Below are positions 1-9,253 of a stretch of 64,000 nucleotides of DNA, piece by piece. Made by a program: the position numbers and the translations under genes. The stretch covers positions 496,001 to 560,000 of the forward strand of contig CP054180.1 in assembly GCA_015709635.1 (NCBI GenBank). Reading direction: 5' to 3'. The notes under the pieces were generated by a model. That model saw only the letters and a list, made by a program, of their open reading frames with translations. It did no database searches and was not told the DNA's origin. This stretch comes from Gammaproteobacteria bacterium. GTDB lineage: Bacteria; Pseudomonadota; Gammaproteobacteria; Burkholderiales; Nitrosomonadaceae. Position 1 is the stretch's first letter. Each line of letters starts with the position of its first letter.

Positions 1-1
1 T

Positions 2-358
2 GCTTTCCAGCGGCGCAAGCTGGTCAACCCCATCTTGGTCGCACGGGATGGCGAGGAGGCGCTGGCGTGGGTGCCGCGTTGGGAAGCGGGTGAAACCCAG
101 CCGGCGGTTATTCTGCTTGACTTGAAATTGCCTAAGGTTGACGGTCTGACGGTATTGCGGACACTGAAAGCGCATGCTGCGCTACGCCGCATTCCTGTCG
201 TTGTGCTGACTACTTCGAGAGAGGATCGCGATATTCAGGCTGCCTATGATCTGGGTGTCAACTCCTACATTGTCAAGCCGGTCGACTTTGATAACTTTAT
301 GGATGTGGCGCAGCAAATCGAGCTTTACTGGTGTGTGCTTAACGAATTGAGCAGGTAG
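2..358 (+). CDS. Response regulator receiver protein, 5'-truncated by window edge
   Basis: This is the C-terminal part of a single-domain response regulator; the reading frame is open to the first bases, so the true start lies upstream. The phospho-acceptor aspartate sits in VILLDLKLP, followed by the conserved VVVLTTS strand and the lysine of YIVKPVD, which completes a CheY-like receiver. No output domain follows, as in Rcp1-like regulators that pass phosphate or act by protein contact. It ends two bases before the next gene, a double-receiver GGDEF-EAL protein, so the two are almost certainly co-transcribed, probably with a sensor kinase upstream of the window. The family is clear; the partner kinase is inferred. 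Confidence 0.9.
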   Translation, partial: AFQRRKLVNPILVARDGEEALAWVPRWEAGETQPAVILLDLKLPKVDGLTVLRTLKAHAALRRIPVVVLTTSREDRDIQAAYDLGVNSYIVKPVDFDNFMDVAQQIELYWCVLNELSR

Positions 359-360
359 CG

Positions 361-3300
361 ATGCGAGTCCTATATATCGAAGATACGCTCAGTGATGCCG
401 ATATTGCCCGGCGCACGTTGGCGCGAACCGCGCCCGACATTGAATTGATCGCGGTGACATCGCTGGCGGAAGGCCTGAAACACCTCGAGAAGCCTGACTA
501 TTACGATGTGCTGTTGACCGATCTCAACCTGCCCGACGGCTCGGGTTTGGAAGCACTGGCCAGCATCCGGGAGCAGCGGCTGCCGCTGGCCGTGGTGATT
601 ATTACCGGATCCGGCGATCACGGCACGGCAGTTGCGGCGTTTAAGGCCAGTGCGGACGATTACCTGATCAAAGAGGGCGACTATCTGGAGCGGCTTCCGC
701 GCATATTGCGCAGTGCGCTTGCGCGTTTCCGCAGTAACAGTATGGAGCGCAATCTGCTGATATTGCGGGTGCTGTATATCGAACATAACAGTTTCGATAT
801 CGATCTGATGCGTCGCCATTTGGCTTTGCATGCGCCGCATATTCACCTGACCGCGGTGTCGAGTGCGCAAGAAGCCTTGGCGCTGCTGCCCGCCGGTCCG
901 GAAAAGGCTGCTGATTTCGATATTTTGCTGATCGATAACCGCTTGCCGGGGATGGACGGGCTCGAATTTGTCAAGTTATTGCGCGAGGAACGCAAACTGG
1001 ATATTCCCATCGTGCTGGTCACCGGGCAGGGCAGTGAAATGGTGGCTGCGCAGGCGTTGCATTTGGGCGTGGAAGACTATTTGTCGAAACATGAAGGTTA
1101 CCTCTTTGAAATTCCCGCCACATTGGAAAAAGCGCAACGGCAAGCCGAGCTGGTGCGCGAACGGATCAGCTTGAAGCAAACCAGTTTGCGCCTCTCCCAT
1201 CTGCTGGCGGCCAGCCCGATGGTGCTGTACAACCTGCGTTTTACCGGGAGCACACTGCAACCTGCCTGGGTCAGCGAAAATATAGAGCGGTTGTTTGGCT
1301 ATACCGTGGAAGAAGCGTTGGCTCCGGATTGGTGGCTTTCCCATCTGCACCCGGATGACCGTGAGCTGGCAATGGCGCGTCAATTCACCTTGCTCACCGA
1401 CGATCAATTGACGCACGATTACCGTTTTTTTCACCGTGATGGGCGAGTCGTCTGGATTCTCGACGAACTGCGGCTGATACGGAATGCCGATGGGCAGCCG
1501 CATGAAATTGTCGGCGCCTGGCTGGATATCAGCGAACACAAGAAAGTTGAATTAATCAGGCAGGCACATCAATCGGCATTGGATCTGATCGTCGCCAATC
1601 AACCTCTGCCGGTCATTTTGGGTGACATTGCAAAACATCTCGAGGCGATCAATTCCGACATGCTGGTTTCCATTTTGCTGTTGGATAAGCATGCAGGGCG
1701 CCTGATGCATGGTGCCGCACCCAGTTTGCCGGATGATTACAATGCAGCGGTCGGTCAATTGGTGATCGGCGATGGCGTCGGCTCCTGCGGTACAGCAGCT
1801 TGGCGCGGTGAGGCGGTCATCGTTGCCGATATCGATCGCCATCCCTACTGGCAGCCTTATCTGGAATTAACGCATAAAGCCAATCTTCACGCCTGCTGGT
1901 CATTGCCTTTTAAAGACGAGAACGGCAAAGTTCTCGGTACTTTCGCCATTTATCATCATACGCCATGCGAGCCCGCGCCGGGTGATCTGGAACTGATCCA
2001 TGAGTTTGCCTCCATCACGGCGCTGGCGGTGCAAAAGATCTACGCAGCGGAAACTTTACGGCAGGCCGCAGCGGTTTTCGAATCTACGCGCGAAGGTGTG
2101 GTGATCACCAGCCTGGAGCCGCGTATCCTGGCGGTCAACCGCGCTTACACGGAAATTACCGGTTATAGCGAAGCGCAAGTGCTTGGCAAAAACCCCAAAG
2201 TCATCAAGTCGGGACGCCACGACAAATCGTTTTATCAGGCGATGTGGGCCAGCTTGCTCCAGGAAGGCTATTGGCGCGGGGAAGTCTGGAACCGCCGCAG
2301 AAACGGTGAAATTTATCCGCAATGGCTGACGATTACCACAGTCCGCAACGACAACAATGAGCCGTGCAATTACGTCGGTGTATTTACCGACATTACGCAG
2401 ATGAAACAATCCGAGGCGCGCGTGGCACATCTGGCGCACTACGATCCGTTAACCGGCTTGCCGAATCGGCTGCTGGTGCAATCGCGGCTGCATCATGCCA
2501 TTGAACGCGCACAACGGCATAATTTCCGCATTGCCACGCTTTGTCTCGATTTGGATCGCTTCAAGAATGTCAACGACAGCCTGGGTCATCCGGTCGGCGA
2601 TGAGCTTCTGATTTTGTTGGCATCGCGCTTGAAAAACCGCTTGCGCGAGGAAGATACGCTGGCACGGTTGGGCGGTGATGAGTTTTTGCTGGTGCTGGAA
2701 GACGTCAAGGATCCGAGCGAACCTGCCACCGTTGCGCAAACGTTGATCGATCTGCTGACAACCCCTTTTGTGTTGCCGAGCGGTCACGAGATCTTTATCA
2801 ATGGCAGTATCGGCATCAGCCTTTTTCCGGATGATGCGCACAACGTCATGGAATTGATCCAGCACGCCGATATGGCGATGTATCTGGCGAAGAAAGAAGG
2901 GCGCAGTACCTACCGCTACCATACGGAAGCGTTGAGCATTGCGGCAAACGAGCGTCTGATGATGGAGACTCGTTTGCGTCACGCACTTGCCGCCGGAGAA
3001 TTCGTCTTGCACTATCAGCCATTGATCGATGCACACAACGACCGGGTGGTCGGAGTTGAGGCTTTGGTGCGCTGGCAACCGCCGGGCAAAGATATCGTGC
3101 CGCCGGGAAAATTTATTCCGATCGCGGAAGAAACAGGTCTGATCGTGCCGCTGGGCGAGTGGGTGTTGCGTACCGCCTGCGCGCAAGGGCGCGCCTGGAT
3201 GGATGCCGGTTTGCCGCCGCTGGTGATAGCGGTCAATCTGTCGGTGCGGCAATTTCAATCGGAAAATCTGGCGGAGCTGGTACAGCAGGTGCTGGATGAT

Positions 3301-3729
3301 ACGAAACTGCCGGCGGTGTGTTTGGAACTCGAGTTAACCGAGAGTATGTTCATGGAGCACGCCGAGCAATCGATCGAAACGTTGAGAACGTTGAAAGCAC
3401 CCGGTATCCAATTGGCGATCGATGATTTCGGCACGGGCTACTCGTCATTGACGTATCTGAAGCGGTTCCCCATTGATAAGCTTAAGATCGATCAAAGCTT
3501 CGTGCGCGGGCTGGCGCACGATCCCAACGATCGTGAAATCGCCGCGACGATTATCGCCATGGCGCGCAACCTGAAATTAAGCGTGCTGGCGGAAGGCGTC
3601 GAATCGGAGCAGCAATTGGCTTTTCTGCGCCAGCATGACTGCGATTATTATCAAGGATTTTTGTTTCACCGGCCTGTGCCGGCGATAGAGCTTGAAGCTT
3701 GGTTACGTGAGCACTCAATATGCCGATAA
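361..3729 (+). CDS. REC-REC-PAS-GAF-PAS-GGDEF-EAL c-di-GMP signalling protein
   Basis: A 1122-residue cytoplasmic signalling protein that should make and/or break cyclic-di-GMP under phosphorelay control. Domains in order: receiver 1 (about 1-125, acceptor Asp in LLTDLNLP), receiver 2 (about 135-265, Asp in LLIDNRLP), PAS (about 283-400), GAF (about 405-560), PAS/PAC (about 575-690), GGDEF (about 700-860, intact GGDEF at 771-775) and EAL (about 875-1120, intact EAL at 900-902, with DDFGTGYSS and KIDQSFV). Both catalytic signature motifs are intact, so either activity is possible. No membrane segment is seen. It starts two bases after the receiver gene and ends 191 bases before the eCIS sheath gene, on the same strand. 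Whether its signal controls the injection system is a guess from position. Confidence 0.93.
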   Translation: MRVLYIEDTLSDADIARRTLARTAPDIELIAVTSLAEGLKHLEKPDYYDVLLTDLNLPDGSGLEALASIREQRLPLAVVIITGSGDHGTAVAAFKASADDYLIKEGDYLERLPRILRSALARFRSNSMERNLLILRVLYIEHNSFDIDLMRRHLALHAPHIHLTAVSSAQEALALLPAGPEKAADFDILLIDNRLPGMDGLEFVKLLREERKLDIPIVLVTGQGSEMVAAQALHLGVEDYLSKHEGYLFEIPATLEKAQRQAELVRERISLKQTSLRLSHLLAASPMVLYNLRFTGSTLQPAWVSENIERLFGYTVEEALAPDWWLSHLHPDDRELAMARQFTLLTDDQLTHDYRFFHRDGRVVWILDELRLIRNADGQPHEIVGAWLDISEHKKVELIRQAHQSALDLIVANQPLPVILGDIAKHLEAINSDMLVSILLLDKHAGRLMHGAAPSLPDDYNAAVGQLVIGDGVGSCGTAAWRGEAVIVADIDRHPYWQPYLELTHKANLHACWSLPFKDENGKVLGTFAIYHHTPCEPAPGDLELIHEFASITALAVQKIYAAETLRQAAAVFESTREGVVITSLEPRILAVNRAYTEITGYSEAQVLGKNPKVIKSGRHDKSFYQAMWASLLQEGYWRGEVWNRRRNGEIYPQWLTITTVRNDNNEPCNYVGVFTDITQMKQSEARVAHLAHYDPLTGLPNRLLVQSRLHHAIERAQRHNFRIATLCLDLDRFKNVNDSLGHPVGDELLILLASRLKNRLREEDTLARLGGDEFLLVLEDVKDPSEPATVAQTLIDLLTTPFVLPSGHEIFINGSIGISLFPDDAHNVMELIQHADMAMYLAKKEGRSTYRYHTEALSIAANERLMMETRLRHALAAGEFVLHYQPLIDAHNDRVVGVEALVRWQPPGKDIVPPGKFIPIAEETGLIVPLGEWVLRTACAQGRAWMDAGLPPLVIAVNLSVRQFQSENLAELVQQVLDDTKLPAVCLELELTESMFMEHAEQSIETLRTLKAPGIQLAIDDFGTGYSSLTYLKRFPIDKLKIDQSFVRGLAHDPNDREIAATIIAMARNLKLSVLAEGVESEQQLAFLRQHDCDYYQGFLFHRPVPAIELEAWLREHSICR

Positions 3730-3859
3730 GGTTCGCCCGGTTGTCATGAATAGGAATTCGGCGTTAATTTTACCGATTTTTTACATAACGCTTGAGTATT
3801 GATATGACATCCGCTAAGCTGCACCATGATGTTCAATCTAAACAAGGTTGTAGGTGGGA

Positions 3860-3880
3860 CTTATCAAGTAGGACGATAAG
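3860..3880 (+). promoter_or_regulatory. Inverted repeat in the leader of the eCIS operon
   Basis: In the 191-base gap before the sheath gene, CTTATC and GATAAG form a perfect 6-base inverted repeat around a 9-base spacer, ending about 40 bases before the sheath start. It could be an operator or an RNA hairpin in the leader. No convincing promoter boxes were found in this gap, although the T-rich stretch near 3760-3800 is the likeliest place. The function is inferred only from position. Confidence 0.3.
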
Positions 3881-3920
3881 AATTGTCGATGAGTGCGACT
3901 ATTCCAATTAAAAGGAGCTG

Positions 3921-5468
3921 ATGATGGGGCAGTATAAGACACCGGGTGTTTACATTGTTGAAAAAAGCGCGTTTCCTAATTCCGTGGTCGAAGTGGCTAC
4001 AGCAGTGCCAGCCTTTATCGGTTACACGGAAAAGGCCAGCAATAAAGGAAAAACTTTATTAAATAAGGCATGGCGTATTTCATCCATGTCGGAATTTATC
4101 AGCTTCTTTGGCGGATCGCCTAAGACCAAGTATCAGATTTCCGAAGCTGCCGCGGCAGGTGGTGCAAAGGGAGGGAAAGGGGGAGCGGCAACGGTTGCAG
4201 CCGTTGAATCCGATTTCTCCAGTGCTGATAAGGAATATGTTCTGGAGCTCCAGGGCGCGCGGTATTTTCTGTATCACAGCATGATGCTGTTCTTCCAGAA
4301 TGGCGGCGGGGCTTGCTATGTTGTTTCGGTTGGCAGTTATGGCCAGGATATCGAAAAACCGAAGCTGAGCGCGGGGATCGATATTTTATTGAAAGAACAG
4401 GAACCCACGATGGTGGTGATTCCGGATGCCATGTCGCTGGCGGAGCCGGATTGTATCGCGTTGCAACAAGCAGCTCTGAGTCATTGCGGGCAAGTGATGA
4501 AGAATCGTTTTGCCATTCTGGACGTTTATGATGGTTACAAGGAGGCGCAGGATAGCGGGTGTATCGAGAAATTCCGTAACGATCTCGGCACGAGTAGTCT
4601 GGATTTTGCCGCAGCTTATTATCCTTGGCTCAATACTTCCATTGTACAAACCAGTGATTTGAGCTTCGCCAATGTTTCCAATGCGGATAAATTGCAGGAA
4701 TTACTCAAAGCGGAAGTTGACGGCAGCGGATTGGAAGATAAGAAAAAAACCGAGATCAACGCGAAGATCGCAGAAATCGGAGTGACACCGAAGACAGATA
4801 CGATGTCCAGCGATGAAGATTTGCACAAAATTCTGACGGCCGTTTGCCCGCTGTACAAAGGCATCATCGAAAGCATCAAGCTCAAGCTCAATTTGTTACC
4901 GCCTAGTGCCGGCATGGCCGGTGTTTACACCATGGTCGACAATTCACGCGGAGTGTGGAAAGCACCTGCCAATGTGAGTCTGAATGCGGTAATTTCACCT
5001 TCCGTCGAGATTACCAATGCACAGCAGGAAGACTTGAACATCACGACAGCGGGTAAATCGATCAATGCGATCCGGACTTTTATCGGCGAAGGCACTTTGG
5101 TTTGGGGCGCGCGCACACTGGACGGCAATAGTTTGGACTGGAATTATATCAACGTGCGCAGAACCATGATCATGCTGGAAGAATCCATTAGACTTGCGAC
5201 CAAAGCGTATGTATTCGAACCTAATGTCTCCAGTACTTGGGTAACGATCAAAAGTATGATCAGTAACTTCCTGACCAGTATCTGGAAACGCGGCGGCTTG
5301 GCTGGCGCGACACCGGAAGATGCCTTTGGCGTGTTTGTCGGCCTGGGTGAGACCATGACGCCGCAGGATATCTTGGATGGTATGTTGAAAGTGACTGTGC
5401 TGGTTGCATTGAGCCGTCCGGCTGAGTTTATCGAGATTACCTTCCAGCAACAGATGCAGAAGTCTTAA
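3921..5468 (+). CDS. eCIS contractile sheath protein (Afp2/3/4-like)
   Basis: This 515-residue protein is the contractile sheath of an extracellular contractile injection system: stacked hexamers surround the inner tube and shorten to drive it into a target. The N-terminus (YKTPGVYIVEKSAFPNSVV, then AVPAFIGYTEKA) is the typical start of phage and eCIS sheath proteins, and the C-terminus (LSRPAEFIEITFQQQMQKS) is the conserved sheath end. AAAAGGAGCTG just before the tandem ATG ATG is a strong ribosome site. Afp and PVC particles encode several sheath paralogues; only this one is present here. It opens the eCIS unit and is followed by the tube genes. Length is normal for the family (about 350-520 residues). 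Confidence 0.95.
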   Translation: MMGQYKTPGVYIVEKSAFPNSVVEVATAVPAFIGYTEKASNKGKTLLNKAWRISSMSEFISFFGGSPKTKYQISEAAAAGGAKGGKGGAATVAAVESDFSSADKEYVLELQGARYFLYHSMMLFFQNGGGACYVVSVGSYGQDIEKPKLSAGIDILLKEQEPTMVVIPDAMSLAEPDCIALQQAALSHCGQVMKNRFAILDVYDGYKEAQDSGCIEKFRNDLGTSSLDFAAAYYPWLNTSIVQTSDLSFANVSNADKLQELLKAEVDGSGLEDKKKTEINAKIAEIGVTPKTDTMSSDEDLHKILTAVCPLYKGIIESIKLKLNLLPPSAGMAGVYTMVDNSRGVWKAPANVSLNAVISPSVEITNAQQEDLNITTAGKSINAIRTFIGEGTLVWGARTLDGNSLDWNYINVRRTMIMLEESIRLATKAYVFEPNVSSTWVTIKSMISNFLTSIWKRGGLAGATPEDAFGVFVGLGETMTPQDILDGMLKVTVLVALSRPAEFIEITFQQQMQKS

Positions 5469-5544
5469 CCTGAAAGTTAATGCGTTATTGGTGTAATTGA
5501 CAAAAACAACATTTATTTCTTAATCATATAAGCAGAGGTAAATT

Positions 5545-6003
5545 ATGGCAGATGATGGATCAGCTCAATCGAAGACAGTTTGGCCCATGCCGAAATTTTA
5601 TTTTCAGGTTAAATGGGATTCTCAAGTCATGCGGTTTCAGGAAGTCAGCGGGTTGGATATTCAATCCGAAGAAATTAAATACCGCCATGGCGACAGTCCG
5701 GAATTCTCCGTGATCAAGATGCCCGGAATGAAAAAATTCGGCAATATCACTATGAAGAAAGGCGTCTTCAAAGGGGATAACAAATTCTGGGATTGGTTTA
5801 AGCAAATCAAGATGAATACCATCAAGCGTTTGCCGGTTACCATCAGTCTGCTGGATGAAGGTGGTAAGGCAACGATGGTGTGGACCTTGACGAACGCTTG
5901 GCCGACAAAGATCACCGGTACCGATCTGAAATCGGAAGGCAATGAAGTGGCGATCGAAAGCATCGAGATCGTACATGAAGGATTGACGATCGCGAATAGC
6001 TGA
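5545..6003 (+). CDS. eCIS inner tube protein (Afp1-like)
   Basis: A 152-residue inner-tube (T4 gp19-like) protein. Hexamer rings of it form the hollow tube inside the sheath through which cargo is carried. Diagnostic features are the start FYFQVKWD, the FQEVSGLDIQSE segment and the C-terminal NEVAIESIEIVHEGL strand, all shared with phage tail tube proteins of this fold. A ribosome site (AGAGGT) lies upstream of the ATG. As the first and simpler of two paralogues it is probably the main tube subunit. A perfect TTGACA at 5497-5502 lies in the gap before it, but no well-spaced -10 box was found. Confidence 0.92.
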   Translation: MADDGSAQSKTVWPMPKFYFQVKWDSQVMRFQEVSGLDIQSEEIKYRHGDSPEFSVIKMPGMKKFGNITMKKGVFKGDNKFWDWFKQIKMNTIKRLPVTISLLDEGGKATMVWTLTNAWPTKITGTDLKSEGNEVAIESIEIVHEGLTIANS

Positions 6004-6051
6004 TGATGTCAGAGGGTAAGATTTGAGTAGGCAGAAGGTTATTTACTGTAA

Positions 6052-6519
6052 ATGGATAACACTCAGCAAGCTGATTATTACCCGCCCTCGGCGTTCTATT
6101 TCAAAGTGATATTCGGCGGACCCAAAGAAACGGCCGATACTTCTTTTCAGGAAGTATCGGGTATCGCATTTGAAATCGAAGTTGAAACTGTGGTCGAGGG
6201 AGGAGAAAACCGGTTTACTCATCAATTACCCAAAGGTGTGAAGCATCCGAACCTGGAACTAAAACGCGGGCTCGCGCCGCTGACTTCGCCCTTGGTTAAA
6301 TGGTGCAAGACAGTCATGGAGAATGATTTCATCAAACCGATCGAATTGAAGCCGGTCAGGGTTTTTTTAATGAATGAAGACAAAAAACCGATTCGCGGTT
6401 GGTTATTCAATTCGGCTTATCCGGTGAAATGGGAAATCGAGAGCTTTAATTCCACGAAGAATGAAGTTGCCATAGAGAAGATCGTTCTCAGTTATACGTT
6501 CTCAACACGCATTGTCTAG
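6052..6519 (+). CDS. eCIS inner tube protein paralogue (Afp5-like)
   Basis: A second tube-fold protein (155 residues). It shares with its neighbour the layout FYFKVIF ... SFQEVSGIAFEIE ... NEVAIEKIVLSY but is clearly diverged in between. In Afp and PVC clusters the second small tube paralogue, encoded just before the DUF5908 and LysM genes, forms the first ring on the baseplate hub and so links the symmetric spike to the long tube. The same gene order here supports that role. The assignment to Afp5 rather than Afp1 rests on order, not on a structural test. Confidence 0.9.
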   Translation: MDNTQQADYYPPSAFYFKVIFGGPKETADTSFQEVSGIAFEIEVETVVEGGENRFTHQLPKGVKHPNLELKRGLAPLTSPLVKWCKTVMENDFIKPIELKPVRVFLMNEDKKPIRGWLFNSAYPVKWEIESFNSTKNEVAIEKIVLSYTFSTRIV

Positions 6520-6537
6520 AATGTTCAAGAACACGAA

Positions 6538-6702
6538 ATGTCGATAGAGATTAAACAATTACTGATTAAATCGAATATTGTGCAGCGCGTGGCTGATGAA
6601 GAACTCGATGTGTCTGAGGAACATCGGCTGCTAAAAGAAGAGGTGCTGGCGGAATGCCGCCGTATGATTGCCGATTTACTGCAGGAAAAAGGGGAACGCT
6701 AA
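6538..6702 (+). CDS. Small DUF5908-type eCIS protein (Afp6 position)
   Basis: A 54-residue protein starting MSIEIKQLLIKSNIVQRV and ending in a charged helix. The start resembles the DUF5908 family (typically MPIEI..L.IK), tiny proteins found in eCIS clusters between the tube and LysM genes, which is its place here. It begins 18 bases after the second tube gene, and its stop codon abuts the ATG of the LysM gene, so it is translated within the operon. The molecular role of DUF5908 proteins is not established; a part in tube or baseplate assembly is likely. It is easily missed because of its size. Confidence 0.8.
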   Translation: MSIEIKQLLIKSNIVQRVADEELDVSEEHRLLKEEVLAECRRMIADLLQEKGER

Positions 6703-7404
6703 ATGGCTCAAAGCGGTGCCAAGGCGCTTTTGACGATCTCTCCGTGTACCGTGAATAACGGCAAAATCAGCGTCGATGGCTCGAAAAAGAAATTTGAGGC
6801 GATGATCAATCCCGCTGGTTATGAGCATACTTTCAAGCTGAGCTATGCCAAGAACCGCGTTCTGGGGCAGCCGGGAACCGAAACCAAATACGATGCAAGC
6901 CACCCGGAAAAGATCGTTCTGAAGGAACTGGTACTGGATGCAACGGGCGCCGTGACAACCGGCTCGAGCGCCGCTGACAGTACACCGACCCCGGTTAAAG
7001 AGCAAATTGAATTGCTCAAAAGCGTGGCGTATACCTACCGTGGCACCAAGCATGAAGCGCCGATTGTGCAGTTGAAATGGGGCGCGTTGCTATTCTACGG
7101 ACGCATCGAGTCGCTCAAATTCAACTATACCTTGTTCAAGCCCAATGGCGTGCCGCTACGCGCCAAAGTGACGCTAACCCTCATCGAATATCAGAGCAGC
7201 GAGGAAATATCCAAGGAAGCCGGTCAGGAGTCTCCGGATTTGACGCACTTGATCGAAGTGAAAGCAGGCGACACGCTGCCGCTGATGTGCTACCGCATCT
7301 ACCAGGATTGTAACTATTATCTCGACATTGCCAAGATCAATAACTTGACCGATTTTCGTAATCTTAAACCGGGAATCAAGCTGCAATTCCCTCCATTAAG
7401 CTGA
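6703..7404 (+). CDS. LysM-containing eCIS baseplate adaptor (Afp7-like, gp53-like)
   Basis: A 233-residue baseplate protein with a C-terminal LysM domain (about residues 183-231: HLIEVKAGDTLPLMCYRIY ... LKPGIKLQFPPL). In Afp/PVC particles the equivalent protein, like T4 gp53, clamps the hub to the wedges, with LysM used as a protein-binding rather than glycan-binding fold. The N-terminal part (KKFEAMINPAGYEHTFKLSY) is the family's conserved tail-assembly region. It follows the DUF5908 gene with no gap and is 8 bases from the spike gene. There is no signal peptide, as expected for an assembly part. Confidence 0.9.
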   Translation: MAQSGAKALLTISPCTVNNGKISVDGSKKKFEAMINPAGYEHTFKLSYAKNRVLGQPGTETKYDASHPEKIVLKELVLDATGAVTTGSSAADSTPTPVKEQIELLKSVAYTYRGTKHEAPIVQLKWGALLFYGRIESLKFNYTLFKPNGVPLRAKVTLTLIEYQSSEEISKEAGQESPDLTHLIEVKAGDTLPLMCYRIYQDCNYYLDIAKINNLTDFRNLKPGIKLQFPPLS

Positions 7405-7412
7405 GGCTTACT

Positions 7413-9203
7413 ATGGCAGATTCCCCATTAACGGGTAGTACGGGTGTCGTCTCAGTGACCATCCAGAGCGATGGCAAAGCCATAGCCGATACCATTCAAA
7501 TCGTTGCCATCGAAATCATCTACGGGGTTAACAAGATTCCCAGCGCTAAAATAACGTTGCTGGATGGCGACATGCCTAACAATAGTTTTCCGGTCAGCGA
7601 CGCCAATGATTTTAAACCGGGCGCGGTGATTACCATCAGCGCCGGTTACGCCAATCAAACGAGCGTTGTTTTCAAGGGCATTGTCGTCAAACATGGCATC
7701 AAGATGGATGGCGATAACTTTTCCCGCTTGATTGTGCAATGTAAAGACAGTGCCGTCGCGATGACGGTGGGGCGCAAGAACGCCAATTTTGTCGATTCGA
7801 AGGATAGCGACATTATCAGCAAGCTGATCGGCGCATACAGCGGTCTGAGTTCCGATGTCACCGCCACCACCATCAGCTACAAGGAATTGGTGCAATACTA
7901 TTGCACCGATTGGGATTACTTGCTGAGCCGGGCGGAAGCCAACGGTTTTCTGGTGACTGTCGATGGCGGCAAGGTCAGCGTCAAAGCACCGCAAACGGGC
8001 GGCAGTGCCGTGTTGACACTGACCTACGGCATCGACTTGATGGCATTCAGCGCAGACCTGGATGCGGCTTCGCAATTCCCAGTGGTAAAAGGTATTGCCT
8101 GGGATTTGACCAGTCAAGCGGTGCAAGAGGCGCAAGCGAATCCTGAACAACTGACCGATCAAGGTAACCTGAAGGCTGCGGATTTGGCGAGTGTGATGGC
8201 GCCGGATTATTTCCGCCTGCAAACCGATGCACCGTTGGAGAATGCTGTGCTCACCGAATGGGCTAAAGGGCAGCAAATAAAGGCGGGTCTGGCGCGCATC
8301 AGAGGTCACGCCGCATTTCAGGGGAGTGCCAAGGTGAAAATCGGCGATCTGGTCGAATTGAAAGGCGTGGGCGCCCGTTTTAACGGCAATGTATTGGTCA
8401 CCGCAGTCAAGCATGACATCAAGCAGGGAAATTGGGTGACGGAAATCGAGTTCGGTATGCCGTCGCAATGGTTTACCGAGCAGTATAAAACCGAAGCGCC
8501 GCTCACTTCTGGTTTTGTGCCCGGGGTCAACGGTTTGCAAGTCGGTGTGGTGAAGAAACTCGATGCGGATCCGGAAGGGCAATACAAGATCCAGGTATCC
8601 GTCCCGGTTTTGCAAGCGGAAACCGACGGCGTCTGGGCGCGGCTGGCCAGTTTTTACGGTTCCAATGGCATCGGCGCTTTTTTTATTCCGGAGATCGGCG
8701 ATGAAGTGGTGCTCGGATACTTCAACGATGATCCTTCGCATCCGGTGATTCTCGGCAGTTTGTACAGCAGCAAACAGAAAATGCCCTACGAATTGACCGC
8801 CGATAATTTCACCAAGGCAGTGGTGACGCGCAGTAAATTGAAGCTCGAATTTGACGACGACAAGAAAGTCATCACGCTGACCACGCCGGGTAACAACAAG
8901 ATCGTCATCAGCGACGACCAGAAATCGATTTTGTTGCAAGACCAAAATTCCAACAAAATCGAGCTCAATTCCAGTGGCATTACGATCGACAGCCCGAAAG
9001 ACATCACGATCAGTGCGAAGGGTAAGGTCACCATCGACGCAGTTAGTAACATTGAGCTGACAGCAAAAGCGGATATTAAGAACCAGGGGCTAAATATCAA
9101 TCATCAAGCCAATGTCGGTTTCAGTGCTAAGGGCAATGCGACCGCCGAGTTGTCGGCCAGCGGCCAGACCACGGTAAAAGGCGCTATCGTCATGATTAAT
9201 TGA
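7413..9203 (+). CDS. VgrG-like hub and spike protein (Afp8-like, gp27-gp5 fusion)
   Basis: A 596-residue trimeric hub/spike protein. The first roughly 360 residues form the gp27-like hub (SVTIQSDGKAIADTIQIVAI ... IEIIYGVNKIPSAKITLLDG). They are followed by an OB-fold region (about 370-460, GVVKKLDADPEGQYKIQVSV and FFIPEIGDEVVLGYF) and a beta-helical needle (about 475-596) of repeated short strands such as ITIDSPKDITISAKGKVTID. No lysozyme domain is inserted, unlike T4 gp5. The PAAR tip gene follows directly, as in other injection systems. The end of the needle is where tip-borne effectors could be attached. Confidence 0.94.
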   Translation: MADSPLTGSTGVVSVTIQSDGKAIADTIQIVAIEIIYGVNKIPSAKITLLDGDMPNNSFPVSDANDFKPGAVITISAGYANQTSVVFKGIVVKHGIKMDGDNFSRLIVQCKDSAVAMTVGRKNANFVDSKDSDIISKLIGAYSGLSSDVTATTISYKELVQYYCTDWDYLLSRAEANGFLVTVDGGKVSVKAPQTGGSAVLTLTYGIDLMAFSADLDAASQFPVVKGIAWDLTSQAVQEAQANPEQLTDQGNLKAADLASVMAPDYFRLQTDAPLENAVLTEWAKGQQIKAGLARIRGHAAFQGSAKVKIGDLVELKGVGARFNGNVLVTAVKHDIKQGNWVTEIEFGMPSQWFTEQYKTEAPLTSGFVPGVNGLQVGVVKKLDADPEGQYKIQVSVPVLQAETDGVWARLASFYGSNGIGAFFIPEIGDEVVLGYFNDDPSHPVILGSLYSSKQKMPYELTADNFTKAVVTRSKLKLEFDDDKKVITLTTPGNNKIVISDDQKSILLQDQNSNKIELNSSGITIDSPKDITISAKGKVTIDAVSNIELTAKADIKNQGLNINHQANVGFSAKGNATAELSASGQTTVKGAIVMIN

Positions 9204-9253
9204 ATCTCTACAGCACACCCAAGATTTCTATCGTTTTTGACAGGAGCTTAACC

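Noticed and set aside
5497..5502. Perfect TTGACA before the tube gene
   Set aside because: The nearest TATAAT-like sequence is 24 bases away, and 17-base spacing gives only a poor TTAATC, so a promoter cannot be supported.
7452..8945. Long antisense open frame opposite the spike gene
   Set aside because: It has low-complexity shadow composition and no domain, and lies wholly inside a clear VgrG-like gene on the other strand.
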